Shown in pieces: positions 1 to 8,964 of a stretch of DNA of 64,000 nt (positions are counted from its first letter, which is position 1; each line of letters opens with the position of its first letter). The notes beneath the pieces are model-generated. The model saw only the letters and a list, made by a program, of their open reading frames with translations. It did not search any database and had not been told where the DNA came from. Source of the stretch: Xenophilus sp. Marseille-Q4582 (GTDB taxonomy: Bacteria > Pseudomonadota > Gammaproteobacteria > Burkholderiales > Burkholderiaceae_C); contig NZ_CAKAKO010000002.1 in the NCBI RefSeq assembly GCF_916700565.1, forward strand, positions 372,001 to 436,000, read 5' to 3'. A program made the translations under genes and the position numbers.

Positions 1-2596
1 TGTTCAGCGCCACGTGCGTGCGGCCCTCGCGCATGCGCGCCAGCGTCTCGTAGTTGACGGTGACGATCGGGTCGCACGCCAGGATCAGGTCGGCCGCGGC
101 CGTGCCCACGCGCGTGGTGCGGATGTCCTGCTGCGTGTCGCCGATGAGCACGTGGCTCCAGGTCGCGCCGCCCTTCTGCGCCAGGCCCGCCGCGTCCTGC
201 GTGACGATGCCCTTGCCCTCGATGTGCGCCGCCACGCCCAGCAGCTGGCCGATAGTGATGACGCCCGTGCCGCCGACGCCGGCCACCACGATGCCCCACA
301 CCTGGCCGCCGTGCAGCGAGGGCAGCGCCGGCTCGGGCAGCGCGCCCATCTCGGCGGGCGTTGCGGCCTTCTCGGCCTTGGCCTTCTTCTTAAGCTGCCC
401 GCCCTCGACGGTGATGAAGCTGGGGCAGAAACCCTTCACGCAGCTCACGTCCTTGTTGCAGGTGCTCTGGTTGATGGTGCGCTTGCGGCCGAACTCGGTC
501 TCCAGCGGCTCCACGCTCATGCAGTTGCTCTTCACGCTGCAGTCGCCGCAGCCTTCGCACACCAGCTCGTTGATGACCACGCGCACGGCCGGGTCCACGG
601 CCTTGCCGCGCTTGCGGCGGCGGCGCTTCTCGGTGGCGCAGGTCTGGTCGTAGATGATGGCCGTGGTGCCGGCGATCTCGCGGAATTCGCGCTGGATCTC
701 GTCGAGCTGGTCGCGGTGGCGCACCTGCACCTTCTCGCCGCCGTAGGTGCCGGGGATCTGCACGCCCTCGTACTTCTGCGGCTCATCGGTGACGATCACC
801 ACCTTCTTCGCGCCTTCGGCGTGCAGGCTCTCGGCGATCTGCAGCACGCTGTGGCCTTCGGGCCGCTCGCCCACCTGCTGGCCGCCGGTCATGGCCACGG
901 CGTCGTTGTAGAGGATCTTGTAGGTGATGTTCACGCCCGCCGCGATGCTCTGGCGGATGGCCAGCAGGCCGCTGTGGAAGTAGGTGCCGTCGCCCAGGTT
1001 GGCGAAGATGTGCTGCTCGTTCGAGAACGGCGCCTGGCCCACCCATGGCACGCCTTCGCCGCCCATCTGCGTGAAGCCGTAGGTGGCGCGGTCCATCCAG
1101 TTGGCCATGTAGTGGCAGCCGATGCCAGCCATCGCACGCGAGCCCTCGGGCACCACCGTGCTGGTGTTGTGCGGGCAGCCCGAGCAGAACCATGGCACCC
1201 GGTCGGCGCCCTGCACGCCGTCGGCCTGCAGCACCTGCATGGAGCGCTCCTTGGCCTCCAGGATCGCCATCTGCGCGTCCACGCGCGCCACCATGTCGGC
1301 GCCGCCCGATTCGAGGATGCCGGTCTTCTTGAGCCGCTGCACCAGCGCCTTGGCGATCAGCGCCGGGTTCAGGTCGGCGTTGGCGCGCAGCAGGGTGTTG
1401 GCCGTCGGGTTGGGCATCGACCATTCGCCGCCCGAGTGGTCGTTGCCCAGCTCGTTGAACTTGCCCAGCACGTTGGGCCGCACGTCGGGGCGCCAGTTGT
1501 AGAGCTCTTCTTTCAGCTGGTACTCGATGACCTGGCGCTTCTCCTCGACCACAAGGATCTCCTGCAGGCCGGTGGCGAAGTCGCGCGTGAGCTGCGCCTC
1601 CAGTGGCCACACCACGTTGACCTTGTGCAGCCGGATGCCCAGCTGGCGGCAAGCCGCGTCGTCCAGACCCAGGTCGATCAGCGCCTGGCGCGTGTCGTTG
1701 AAGGCCTTGCCGCTGGCCATGATGCCGTAGCGATCATTCGGGCCTTCGATGACGTTGTGGTTGAGCCGGTTGGCGCGGATGTAGGCCAGCGCGGCGTACC
1801 ACTTGTAGTGCATGAGGCGCGCCTCCTGCTCCAGCGGCGCGTCGGGCCAGCGGATGTGCAGGCCGCCGGCCGGCATCTCGAAATCGGTGGGGATGACGAT
1901 GTCGACGCGCTCGGGGTCGATCATGGCCGTGGCGCTGGATTCGACGATCTCCTGGATCGTCTTCATGCCCGACCACACGCCCGAGAAGCGGCTCATCGCG
2001 AAGGCGTGGATGCCCAGGTCGAGGATCTCCTGCACGTTGGTGGGAAAGAACACCGGCGTGCCGCAGGCCTTGAAGATGTGGTCGCTCTGGTGCGCCGCGG
2101 TGCTGCTCTTGGAGATGTGGTCGTCGCCCGCCACCGCGATCACGCCGCCCCAGGGCGTGGTGCCGGCCATGTTGGCGTGCTTGAAGACGTCGGAGCAGCG
2201 GTCCACGCCGGGCCCCTTGCCGTACCAGATGCCGAACACGCCGTCGAACTTCTGCGTCTCCCTGGGCGAGAAGCCCAGCATCTGCGTGCCCCACAGGGCC
2301 GTGGCCGCCAGCTCCTCGTTCACGCCGGGCTGGAAGACGATGTTCTGCGCCTTCAGGTAGGGACTGGCCTTCCACAGCGCCTGGTCGTAGCCGCCCAGCG
2401 GCGAGCCGCGGTAGCCGCTGATGAAGCCGGCCGTGTTCTTGCCCTGCTGCGCGTCGCGCAGGCGCTGCAGCATGGGCAGCTTCACGAGGGCCTGCACGCC
2501 GCTCATGAAGGCGCGGCCGTAGTCCAGGCTGTACTTGTCGTCGAGCGTGACGGTTTCGAGGGCCTTGCGGATGTGCTCGGGCAACGGTGCATTCAT
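1..2596 (-). CDS. Indolepyruvate ferredoxin oxidoreductase, fused alpha/beta/gamma type (3' end cut by window)
   Basis: Oxidatively decarboxylates aryl-pyruvates (indolepyruvate, phenylpyruvate) or related 2-oxoacids to acyl-CoA with ferredoxin as acceptor. About 865 codons are present and the C-terminus lies outside the window. Order visible: N-terminal pyruvate-ferredoxin-oxidoreductase-like domains, a TPP-binding region (GIGCHYMANWMD followed by NLGDGTYFHSG), a ferredoxin-like cysteine cluster (CEGCGDC, then spaced cysteines to GFCPSF), a lysine/arginine-rich linker, and the start of the gamma domain (VAGVGGTGVITIGQLLG). The start ATG at 2596 has a good ribosome site (AGGAGACA). It is transcribed divergently from an Lrp/AsnC regulator, the usual arrangement for this enzyme in betaproteobacteria. 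The family is clear; the preferred oxoacid is inference. Confidence 0.9.
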   Translation of the reverse strand, partial: MNAPLPEHIRKALETVTLDDKYSLDYGRAFMSGVQALVKLPMLQRLRDAQQGKNTAGFISGYRGSPLGGYDQALWKASPYLKAQNIVFQPGVNEELAATALWGTQMLGFSPRETQKFDGVFGIWYGKGPGVDRCSDVFKHANMAGTTPWGGVIAVAGDDHISKSSTAAHQSDHIFKACGTPVFFPTNVQEILDLGIHAFAMSRFSGVWSGMKTIQEIVESSATAMIDPERVDIVIPTDFEMPAGGLHIRWPDAPLEQEARLMHYKWYAALAYIRANRLNHNVIEGPNDRYGIMASGKAFNDTRQALIDLGLDDAACRQLGIRLHKVNVVWPLEAQLTRDFATGLQEILVVEEKRQVIEYQLKEELYNWRPDVRPNVLGKFNELGNDHSGGEWSMPNPTANTLLRANADLNPALIAKALVQRLKKTGILESGGADMVARVDAQMAILEAKERSMQVLQADGVQGADRVPWFCSGCPHNTSTVVPEGSRAMAGIGCHYMANWMDRATYGFTQMGGEGVPWVGQAPFSNEQHIFANLGDGTYFHSGLLAIRQSIAAGVNITYKILYNDAVAMTGGQQVGERPEGHSVLQIAESLHAEGAKKVVIVTDEPQKYEGVQIPGTYGGEKVQVRHRDQLDEIQREFREIAGTTAIIYDQTCATEKRRRRKRGKAVDPAVRVVINELVCEGCGDCSVKSNCMSVEPLETEFGRKRTINQSTCNKDVSCVKGFCPSFITVEGGQLKKKAKAEKAATPAEMGALPEPALPSLHGGQVWGIVVAGVGGTGVITIGQLLGVAAHIEGKGIVTQDAAGLAQKGGATWSHVLIGDTQQDIRTTRVGTAAADLILACDPIVTVNYETLARMREGRTHVALN

Positions 2597-2769
2597 CGTG
2601 TTGTCTCCTGGTGGCGTGGCCTTGTGAGCCTGGCGGTGGGGTCTGCGCCCGGGTCGGGCGCGAGGCCCATGATGCTTGCAAAGTGTATGCCTGCGTGTCA
2701 GACAGGTGTTTGCTTTTCATGCCCTCCAAAACGAGAATCCAGAAAGATTCTTTCTATTTAGTGCCATTT

Positions 2770-3246
2770 ATGGAAACACTTGATGGTTTTGACCTGGCCA
2801 TCCTGCAAGAACTGCAGGCCGACGGCCGCCTGACCAATGCCGAGCTGGCCCAGCGCGTGGGCCTGTCGGCCGCGCCCTGCTGGCGCCGCGTGCGGGCGCT
2901 GGAGGAGGCCGGTTTCATCAAGGGCTACCACGCCGAGATCGACCGCCGCAAGATCGGCCTGGGCGTGCTGGCCTTCGTGCGGCTGGACACCGAGCGCGCC
3001 ACCAGCGAGGTCACGAAGAAGATCGAGGCCGCGATCCGCGAACTGCCCGAGGTCATCGCCTGCCACTACATCAGCGGCACCGGCATGTTCGAGCTGCAGG
3101 TCGTGGCGCAGGACCTGGACGCCTTCTCGCGCTTCGCGCTCAACAGCCTCATGCACCTGCCCAACGTGAAGGACCTGCACACCAGCTTCTCGCTGGGCGA
3201 GGTCAAGGCCAGCCATGCGCTGCCGCTGGGGCACCTGCGCAAGTAG
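2770..3246 (+). CDS. Lrp/AsnC family transcriptional regulator
   Basis: A 158-residue DNA-binding regulator of the leucine/asparagine-responsive family. An N-terminal helix-turn-helix (LTNAELAQRVGLSAAPCWRR, about residues 20-40) is followed by the RAM/ligand-binding alpha-beta domain (residues about 65-150), the standard length for the family. The ATG at 2770 opening METLDGFD gives the canonical N-terminus; an upstream in-frame ATG exists at the end of the AT-rich divergent promoter region but would add a non-conserved tail. It lies head-to-head with the indolepyruvate oxidoreductase gene, so it probably controls that gene in response to an aromatic or branched amino acid or its oxoacid. Confidence 0.9.
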   Translation: METLDGFDLAILQELQADGRLTNAELAQRVGLSAAPCWRRVRALEEAGFIKGYHAEIDRRKIGLGVLAFVRLDTERATSEVTKKIEAAIRELPEVIACHYISGTGMFELQVVAQDLDAFSRFALNSLMHLPNVKDLHTSFSLGEVKASHALPLGHLRK

Positions 3247-3276
3247 AAGCCGGGTGCTGCGCCGCCGCCGCGCTTC

Positions 3277-4449
3277 TCAGGTGCGCTGCGGCCGCCCCAC
3301 CCACAGCAGTGCCGCCGCGGCTAGCGCGCCCAGGACCGCCAGATTGGCCAGCCAGGGCCATACGGCCGCCAGCGGCGCGCCCATCTGGTTCAGCCGCAGC
3401 GAGGCCTGGACGGCCGCGGTGCTGGGCAGCACGTGGGCCAGCCACCGCAGCGCGGGCGGCAGCGCCTCGGCCGGCCAGGTGAAGCCGGCCACGAAAACCA
3501 TGGGCAGGGCAGTGAACAGCAGCACCTGCAGCGCGCGTTCGCGATTGCGCAGCCAGCAGCCCAGCAGCAGGCCGATCGTGCACACGGCGGGCACGTACAA
3601 GCCCAGCAGCACCAGCGCGCCCGGCAGGTTGGCGCCGCGCGGATAGTCCTGCAGCCAGAACATCCAGCCGAAGAAGAAAGCGCCGGTGGCCAGCCCGCAG
3701 GCCGTGAGAGCGGCGATGCGGCCCGCCCAGGCCGCGGCGCGCGCGCGCAGGCGCCCGGCCTCGGCCCAGGTGCCGGCCAGCATGGCGGCGCCGATGAGCA
3801 GGGTCTGCTGCAGGATCAGCAGCGCCACTGCCGGCACCACGTAGCTGCCATAGCCCTCCGTGGGGTTGAACAGCGGCGCCATCTGCAGCACCAGCGGGCT
3901 GCGGCTGGCCGCCGCCTGCGACGGCCCCTGGCCGCCCGCTTCCAGCCGCCGGATCTCCGCCCCCGCCGAGACCGTGCCCACCGCTTCCGCGAAGCCATAG
4001 GCCACGGCCTTGTTGAGCAGCGCGTAGGCGCCGTTGCCCTCCACGGGCACGACCACCGACTGGCCGCGCAGCACGTCGCGGCGCAGGTCGCGCGGCAGCA
4101 GGGCATAGCCCTCGATCTCGCCGCGCCACAGCGCCGCGCGAGCCTCGCCGACGTCGGCGGTGACCAGGCGCACGTCGATGCGCGGGTTGGCCTGCGCGAA
4201 GCGGGTGATCTGGCGCGACAGCGCGCTGTGGTCCTGGTCCACCACGGCCACCGGCACGCGTTGCACGGCTTCGGTGCCGTAGGGCCAGGGGTAGAAGAAG
4301 CCGTAGATCAGCGGCGCGGCCAGCAGGATCAGCAGCACGCCGCTGTCGCCCAGCACGGTCCGCAGCGTGTGCGCGAAGGCGGCGCCGAAGCCGGTGCGCT
4401 CGCGGCCGGCCGTGCCGGCTGCGTGCGCGTCGAGAGCCGCACTGCTCAT
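3277..4449 (-). CDS. ABC-2 type transporter permease (second of pair)
   Basis: A 390-residue inner-membrane permease of the YhhJ/ABC-2 type. One N-terminal membrane segment (GVLLILLAAPLIYGFF) is followed by a large periplasmic domain of about 150 residues beginning VAVVDQDHSALSRQ, then five hydrophobic C-terminal segments. It overlaps the upstream permease by 4 nt (ATGA), so the two are translationally coupled and probably form a heterodimer. It is the last gene of the minus-strand merR-tolC-hlyD-permease operon. No ATP-binding subunit is encoded here, so the nucleotide-binding protein must come from elsewhere or the pump is incomplete. Confidence 0.88.
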   Translation of the reverse strand: MSSAALDAHAAGTAGRERTGFGAAFAHTLRTVLGDSGVLLILLAAPLIYGFFYPWPYGTEAVQRVPVAVVDQDHSALSRQITRFAQANPRIDVRLVTADVGEARAALWRGEIEGYALLPRDLRRDVLRGQSVVVPVEGNGAYALLNKAVAYGFAEAVGTVSAGAEIRRLEAGGQGPSQAAASRSPLVLQMAPLFNPTEGYGSYVVPAVALLILQQTLLIGAAMLAGTWAEAGRLRARAAAWAGRIAALTACGLATGAFFFGWMFWLQDYPRGANLPGALVLLGLYVPAVCTIGLLLGCWLRNRERALQVLLFTALPMVFVAGFTWPAEALPPALRWLAHVLPSTAAVQASLRLNQMGAPLAAVWPWLANLAVLGALAAAALLWVGRPQRT

Positions 4450-5633
4450 CGGCGCCCCCAGCTTTGCGGTGCGCGCGCGGCCCGGCCCAGCAGCGCGGCC
4501 GACGCGGCCAGCAGCGCCGCCGTGGCCAGCAGCATCGCCAGCGGCGCGGCCAGCGAGACGGCCAGCGGCGCGCCCATCTGCAACTGCTGCACCTGCACGC
4601 GCGCGTAGTGCGTGTAGGGCAGGGCCTGCGCCCAGGCGCGCGCGCCGAAGGACATGGCGCCCAGCGGAAAGCCGATGCCGCCGAAGGCGAAGGCGGGCGC
4701 GGTGAGGAAGGCCGTGGCCGAAAGGGCCAGGCGCAGCGAGCGCCCGAGCGCCGCCGCGAAGGCGCCCATCGCCACCGACAGCGCCATGAAGACGGCCAGC
4801 GCCAGCATCGTCCAGCCCAGCGAGCCGGCCGGGTGCCAGCCGCGCCCCACCGTCAGGGCGGTGAGCGCGAGCAGCCCCACGGCCGTGAGCAGCACCCAGG
4901 CCGGCAGGAGCTTGCCCGCCAGCGCCGCCAGCGTGCCGGCCCAGCCCGGCGCCCCGCCCACGCAGGCTTGCAGCCAGCGGCCCAGACTGCGGTCGCGCAG
5001 TTCGCGGCCCACGGCCCAGGCGCCAGCCGTCATGGCCAGGATGTGCAGCAGCGCCGGCACCAGCGCCGAGGCCAGGAACTGCTCGTAGTTGGTGGCGGTG
5101 TTGAACAGCGCCACGGGCGCGGCGCGCAACGGCTCCAGGGCCTGCCGCGCGGCGGCCGGGGACTGGCCGCGCCGCATGCGCGCATTCAGCTCGATGCCGG
5201 CCGAGGCGGTGGCCACGACGGCGCGCACGTCGCGCTGGATCATGCTGGAATGCGTGCCCAGCTGCGCGTTGTGCAGCAGCAGCACCTGGCCCGCGCGGCC
5301 GTGCTTGACCTCGCGCGCCAGCCCGCGCGGCAGCTGCACCGCCGCCTGCACGCGCCCGGCGACCAGGGCGCGCTGCATCTGCGCCTCGTCGGCCCAGCGC
5401 TCGGCCACGTGCAGGCCGGGGGTGGCGTCCAGCAGGCGCACCAGCTGGCGCGACAGGGAGGAGTGGTCCTGGTCCAGCACGCCGATGGGCAGCCGCGTGG
5501 GCACGCCGGTCGAGAAGGTCCACAGCAGCAACAGCGCCGCCAGCGCCGGCACCCAGCTCACCAGGGCCAGTTCCCAGGGCTGCGCGCGCAGGCGCTGCGT
5601 CTCAAGGCGCAGGCTGGTGCGGAAGGCGGACAT
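4446..5633 (-). CDS. ABC-2 type transporter permease (first of pair)
   Basis: A 395-residue permease paralogous to its downstream neighbour. An N-terminal membrane segment (LALVSWVPALAALLLLW) is followed by the same signature opening the periplasmic domain (IGVLDQDHSSLSRQLVR) and then five C-terminal hydrophobic helices. The shared DQDHS-LSRQ motif in both proteins shows that they arose by duplication. It starts 25 nt after the HlyD-type gene in the same operon. It is likely part of a tripartite exporter spanning both membranes with the adjacent adaptor and TolC-like protein; the substrate is unknown. Confidence 0.88.
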   Translation of the reverse strand: MSAFRTSLRLETQRLRAQPWELALVSWVPALAALLLLWTFSTGVPTRLPIGVLDQDHSSLSRQLVRLLDATPGLHVAERWADEAQMQRALVAGRVQAAVQLPRGLAREVKHGRAGQVLLLHNAQLGTHSSMIQRDVRAVVATASAGIELNARMRRGQSPAAARQALEPLRAAPVALFNTATNYEQFLASALVPALLHILAMTAGAWAVGRELRDRSLGRWLQACVGGAPGWAGTLAALAGKLLPAWVLLTAVGLLALTALTVGRGWHPAGSLGWTMLALAVFMALSVAMGAFAAALGRSLRLALSATAFLTAPAFAFGGIGFPLGAMSFGARAWAQALPYTHYARVQVQQLQMGAPLAVSLAAPLAMLLATAALLAASAALLGRAARAPQSWGRR

Positions 5634-5658
5634 CGGCCGGACGGTGTGCGGGATCGGC

Positions 5659-6654
5659 TCAGTCCACCAGCACGCTCATGCCGGGGCGCGCGCCTTCGAT
5701 GGGCTGCAGCGGCCGTGCGCGAACCTCGAAGGTGCGCATGTCGAAGCCCGAGCCCGCGCGCGTGGCGCGCCAGGTGGCGAAGTCGGGCAGGGGGGCGCTG
5801 TAGCTGACCTTGAAGCGTGCCCGCGCGTCTTCGCCCAGGGCCGGCAGGCGGGCGTCGAACTCGCTGCCCATGGCAAAGCGCGACAGCCGGTCTTCGCGCA
5901 CGTTGAGCACCACCCACTGGTCCTGCAGGTCCACCACCGTGAGGGCGGCCACGCCCTGCGGCAGCAGCTCGCCCACGCGGGCCAGCACCTTGGCCACTTC
6001 GCCGGCCACGGGGCTGCGCAGCTCGGTTTCGGCGCGCGCGGCCTCCACCTCCTGCACCATGCCGCCCACCTGCCGCGCCTGGGCGGCGGCGGCGTCGCGG
6101 TCTTCGGTGCGCGCGCCCTGGCGGGCCATGTCGTACTGCGCCCGCGCGGCGGCGGCGGCGTCGCGCGAGGCCTTCCAGTTGGCTTCGGCCTCGTCGCGCT
6201 TTTGCCGCGCCACCAGGCCCTCGCGCGCGAGGTTGTCCACGCGCACGAAGGAGGTGCGGGCCAGCTCGGCCGCCGTCTGCGCGCGCTGCCACTGCATGCG
6301 CGCCATTTCCACTTCCTGTGGGCGCGCGCCGTGCTCGGCCTTGCGGGCCACGGCCTGCGCGGCCTCCTCGGCCGCGCGCGCCTGCGCCATCTTGGCCGCC
6401 ACCTCGGGGGCGTCCAGGCGCAGGAGCAGGCTGCCGGCCTCGATGCGCTCGCCCTCGCGCACCTTCAGCTCGGCCACGCGGCCGGTCACCTTGCCGGCGA
6501 CGTCGGTTTCCTGCGCCTCCATCTGGCCCTGGATGGGCTCGGGCGCGGGCCGGCTGGCCTGCCACAGCCCCCAGCCCAGCAGCCCCGCCACCAGCAGGAT
6601 GCCTGCGATGACGCCCAGCCCTGGGCGCTTGCCGTTGTTCTCGTGTTCGTTCAT
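5659..6654 (-). CDS. HlyD-family periplasmic adaptor (membrane fusion protein)
   Basis: A 331-residue adaptor linking an inner-membrane pump to an outer-membrane channel. It has one N-terminal membrane anchor (residues about 13-30, GVIAGILLVAGLLGWGLW), a barrel-sandwich/lipoyl half-motif (TDVAGKVTGRVAELKVREGE), a long alanine-rich coiled-coil hairpin (about residues 75-190), the second lipoyl half (ELRSPVAGEVAKVLARVGE) and a beta-barrel region. Its start overlaps the stop of the tolC-like gene by 4 nt (ATGA). It resembles the YhiI/YbhG adaptors that partner ABC-2 permeases, which matches the two genes downstream. Confidence 0.9.
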   Translation of the reverse strand: MNEHENNGKRPGLGVIAGILLVAGLLGWGLWQASRPAPEPIQGQMEAQETDVAGKVTGRVAELKVREGERIEAGSLLLRLDAPEVAAKMAQARAAEEAAQAVARKAEHGARPQEVEMARMQWQRAQTAAELARTSFVRVDNLAREGLVARQKRDEAEANWKASRDAAAAARAQYDMARQGARTEDRDAAAAQARQVGGMVQEVEAARAETELRSPVAGEVAKVLARVGELLPQGVAALTVVDLQDQWVVLNVREDRLSRFAMGSEFDARLPALGEDARARFKVSYSAPLPDFATWRATRAGSGFDMRTFEVRARPLQPIEGARPGMSVLVD

Positions 6655-8114
6655 GGGGTGTCCAGCCGGATGTCGGCGCGGGCGATGTAATCGGGCAGGC
6701 GCTCGCTCAGGCCCGCGCTGCCCAGCAGCTGGGCCAGCGCCTGCACGTAGTCGTTGGCCGCCTGGGCGCGCTCGGTGCGCACCTTGGCCAGGTTGGTTTC
6801 GGCATCGATCAGGTCCAGCGTGGTGCTGGTGCCTTCGCGCAGGCCGGCCACGCGCAGCCGCTGCATTTCCAGCGCCAGATCCTCCCCGGACTGCAGGGCC
6901 AGGAAGTGGCGGCGCGCGTTCTCCACGGCGCGCCAGTGGCGCTCCACCAGCAGCGCGATGTCGGTGCGCGCCTGGGCGCCGGTGTGCTGCGCCTGCTCCA
7001 CCTGCTTGAGAGAGGCGGCGGCCAGCGCATCGCGGTTCACCGCGTCGTACAGGGTCCAGCGCAGGCTCAGGCCGGCCACCCAGTCGGCGCTGCCGCTGCG
7101 CAGTTCGCGCGTGCCGAAGGCCACCAGATGCGGCCGGCGCAGGGCTTCCTCGCCCGCGTGCAGCTGTTCGGCCTGCTGCTTCTTGGCCGCCACCTTCGCC
7201 AGGCCGGGGTGGCGCGCGAGCGCCTGCTCGACGAAAAAGTCCAGCGGCTCGATGGGCTGGCTGAGCACGAACAGCGGCGTGGCCGGACGCACCGCGCCTT
7301 GCATGCGCAGGCTGCGCGCCAGGGCGGTGGCGGCCAGCTGGGCATCGTCCTCGGCCTTGGCCGCCTGGCGGCGCGCGTCTTCGCTGGCCGCCAGGGCCTG
7401 CAGCCGTTCCACGCGCGAGATCACGCCGGCCGCCAGCATCTTCTGCGCGGCCTGGTCGTGCTGCGCCACGGTCTCGGCCGCGCGGGCGCGCAGGTCGGCC
7501 GCGCGGCGGGCCAGCTGGGCGCCGAAGTAGCGCTGCGCGAGCTGGGCCTCTGCCTCCAGCCCGGCCTGCTGCGCATCGGCCCGCGCCTCGTCGCCCTGGG
7601 CCTGCACCACGCCGCGCGCCGCGTCGGCCGCGCCGCCCATGTAGATCGGCCAGAGGGCGGAGACGGAAGCGTTGGCGCCCTCGTCGCGGCGCCGCAGCGT
7701 ATAGCTGCTCGGCAGGGCCGGCAGCCCCGCGAGCATGCCCTGCAGCAGCGGCGGAAAGCGCTGTTCGAGCTGCTCCACGCGCTGGTTCAGCGCCGAGAGG
7801 TACAGCCCCAGGCTGAGGTTGTAGGCGTAGGCCGTGCCGCCCAGGCTGAGCACCGGGCCGCCCAGGCGTTTCAGGCCCTCGGCCTGCAGGTCCTTGGCCT
7901 GCACGCCGGCTTGCGCGGCGGCCAGGGCGTCGGAGCGGTCCAGCACGTACACGCGCGCGGCCTCGTAGCTCAGGGCGGGCTCCTGGGCCTGGGCCGCGCC
8001 CAGCCCCAGCAGGGCCGGCATGCAGGCTGCCGCCCATGCCCGCCGCGCGCGCATGGAACGGCCTTCGCCTGCGGCTGCGGTGCGGGCACCTTCGGGCGGC
8101 CGGGCGGCGCTCAT
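6651..8114 (-). CDS. TolC family outer-membrane efflux protein
   Basis: A 487-residue outer-membrane channel component. After a short N-terminal stretch, an internal Met (ATG at 8054) begins a clean signal peptide (MRARRAWAAACMPALLGLG, cleavage after AQA), so that may be the true start; the longer start at 8114 overlaps the merR stop by 4 nt and is kept because of translational coupling. The rest is two long helical repeats rich in Ala, Gln, Glu and Arg, including the TLDLIDAETNLAKVRTERAQ segment typical of the second TolC repeat. It forms an exporter with the following HlyD and permease genes. Confidence 0.9.
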   Translation of the reverse strand: MSAARPPEGARTAAAGEGRSMRARRAWAAACMPALLGLGAAQAQEPALSYEAARVYVLDRSDALAAAQAGVQAKDLQAEGLKRLGGPVLSLGGTAYAYNLSLGLYLSALNQRVEQLEQRFPPLLQGMLAGLPALPSSYTLRRRDEGANASVSALWPIYMGGAADAARGVVQAQGDEARADAQQAGLEAEAQLAQRYFGAQLARRAADLRARAAETVAQHDQAAQKMLAAGVISRVERLQALAASEDARRQAAKAEDDAQLAATALARSLRMQGAVRPATPLFVLSQPIEPLDFFVEQALARHPGLAKVAAKKQQAEQLHAGEEALRRPHLVAFGTRELRSGSADWVAGLSLRWTLYDAVNRDALAAASLKQVEQAQHTGAQARTDIALLVERHWRAVENARRHFLALQSGEDLALEMQRLRVAGLREGTSTTLDLIDAETNLAKVRTERAQAANDYVQALAQLLGSAGLSERLPDYIARADIRLDTP

Positions 8115-8866
8115 TGGACAACCTCCCCGCGCCGCGCCAGCAGGCGGTCCAGCTCCTGCTGCAGCACCACCGGAAAGGCGGCCTGCGCCGCGCCCGTGGC
8201 CAGCCCGCGCGCGTTCGCGAGCAGGCTGCGCACCTGCGCGGGGTCGGGCCGGGGCTGGGCCAGCACGGTGTCGATGAGCGTGCGCAGCCAGCGCCGCGCC
8301 ATGGTGCGCAGCGCGCGCACCAGCGTTTCCTGCATGGCAATGGCCTGCTCGGCCGACAGGCCCAGCGCGGCCAGCTGTTCGCCGATGCGGCCCAGCGCCG
8401 GGCTCAGCAACTCCACGCGCCCGTCGGGCAGGGTGCGCATCAGGCCGGTGCGCGTGGCACGCGCCAGCAGCCCCGGCGTGAGCTGGCCGGCCCACTTGGC
8501 GGCCAGTTCCTGCGGCGTGACGGCCACCGGCGTCTCGTCGGCGAACAGGCTGCCGGACAGCGATTCGGCCACCGCCACCAGCTCGCGCCAGGACGAGGCA
8601 GGCGCGCGCTCGAAAATGCGGCGGATGGCCTCGATGCCGAAGCCCTGGGCGCGCAGCGCGCGGATCACCTCCAGCCGCTGCAGGTGGTCGGCGCCGTACA
8701 GGCCCAGCCGCCCGCGCAGCGCGGGCGGCGGCAGCAGGCCGGCCGAGCCGTACGCACGGATGTTGCGCACCGTCAGGCCGCTGCGCGCCGCCAGCTCCTC
8801 GATGGGCCAGGACGGCGGCGGGCTCGCCGCCCCGGGCCGGGATGCGCTCAGTGCGTCGTTCATCAT
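8111..8866 (-). CDS. MerR family transcriptional regulator of the efflux operon
   Basis: A 251-residue regulator. The N-terminal MerR winged helix (residues about 20-88) shows WPIEELAARSGLTVRNIRAY and a second helix around HLQRLEVIRALRAQGFGIE. The long C-terminal half is helical and lacks the metal-binding cysteines of MerR/ZntR, so an organic ligand is more likely. Two consecutive ATG codons (8866, 8863) are possible starts. A promoter (TTGACA-N17-TAATGT) ends 6 nt before the second ATG, which suggests a leaderless message. It is the first gene of the tolC-hlyD-permease operon and overlaps tolC by 4 nt; it probably controls this operon and perhaps the divergent MFS gene. Confidence 0.87.
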   Translation of the reverse strand: MMNDALSASRPGAASPPPSWPIEELAARSGLTVRNIRAYGSAGLLPPPALRGRLGLYGADHLQRLEVIRALRAQGFGIEAIRRIFERAPASSWRELVAVAESLSGSLFADETPVAVTPQELAAKWAGQLTPGLLARATRTGLMRTLPDGRVELLSPALGRIGEQLAALGLSAEQAIAMQETLVRALRTMARRWLRTLIDTVLAQPRPDPAQVRSLLANARGLATGAAQAAFPVVLQQELDRLLARRGEVVQ

Positions 8867-8869
8867 GTA

Positions 8870-8898
8870 ACATTAACGATGTCGCATTCCGATGTCAA
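8870..8898 (-). promoter_or_regulatory. Near-consensus sigma70 promoter of the merR efflux operon
   Basis: Read on the minus strand, TTGACA (8898-8893) and TAATGT (8875-8870) are separated by 17 nt. The expected transcription start falls on or next to the merR ATG codons, leaving essentially no 5' leader. Seen directly in the sequence; activity is inferred. Confidence 0.75.
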
Positions 8899-8909
8899 GC
8901 CGGAATGCG
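8883..8909. promoter_or_regulatory. Perfect 9-bp inverted repeat, probable operator
   Basis: CGCATTCCG (8883-8891) and CGGAATGCG (8901-8909) form a perfect dyad with a 9-nt spacer. The dyad is centred on the -35 element of the merR promoter and lies about 56 nt upstream of the divergent MFS start. Its position fits a repressor or autoregulatory site. Which protein binds it is not known; the adjacent MerR-type regulator is the obvious candidate. Confidence 0.65.
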
Positions 8910-8964
8910 GGAAGCGCCGCGCCGTGTGCGGCGGATGGTGGCCAAAGGCGACAATCGGCCGCGC

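Noticed and set aside
14-2761. Very long plus-strand open frame (915 codons) opposite the indolepyruvate oxidoreductase
   Set aside because: Its translation is Ala/Arg/His-rich with no motifs, while the minus strand carries a conserved enzyme; it is a shadow of high GC at third positions.
3247-3276. GAAGC...GCTTC hairpin between the Lrp gene and the permease
   Set aside because: The stem is short and the loop long, with no T-tract; too weak to call a terminator.
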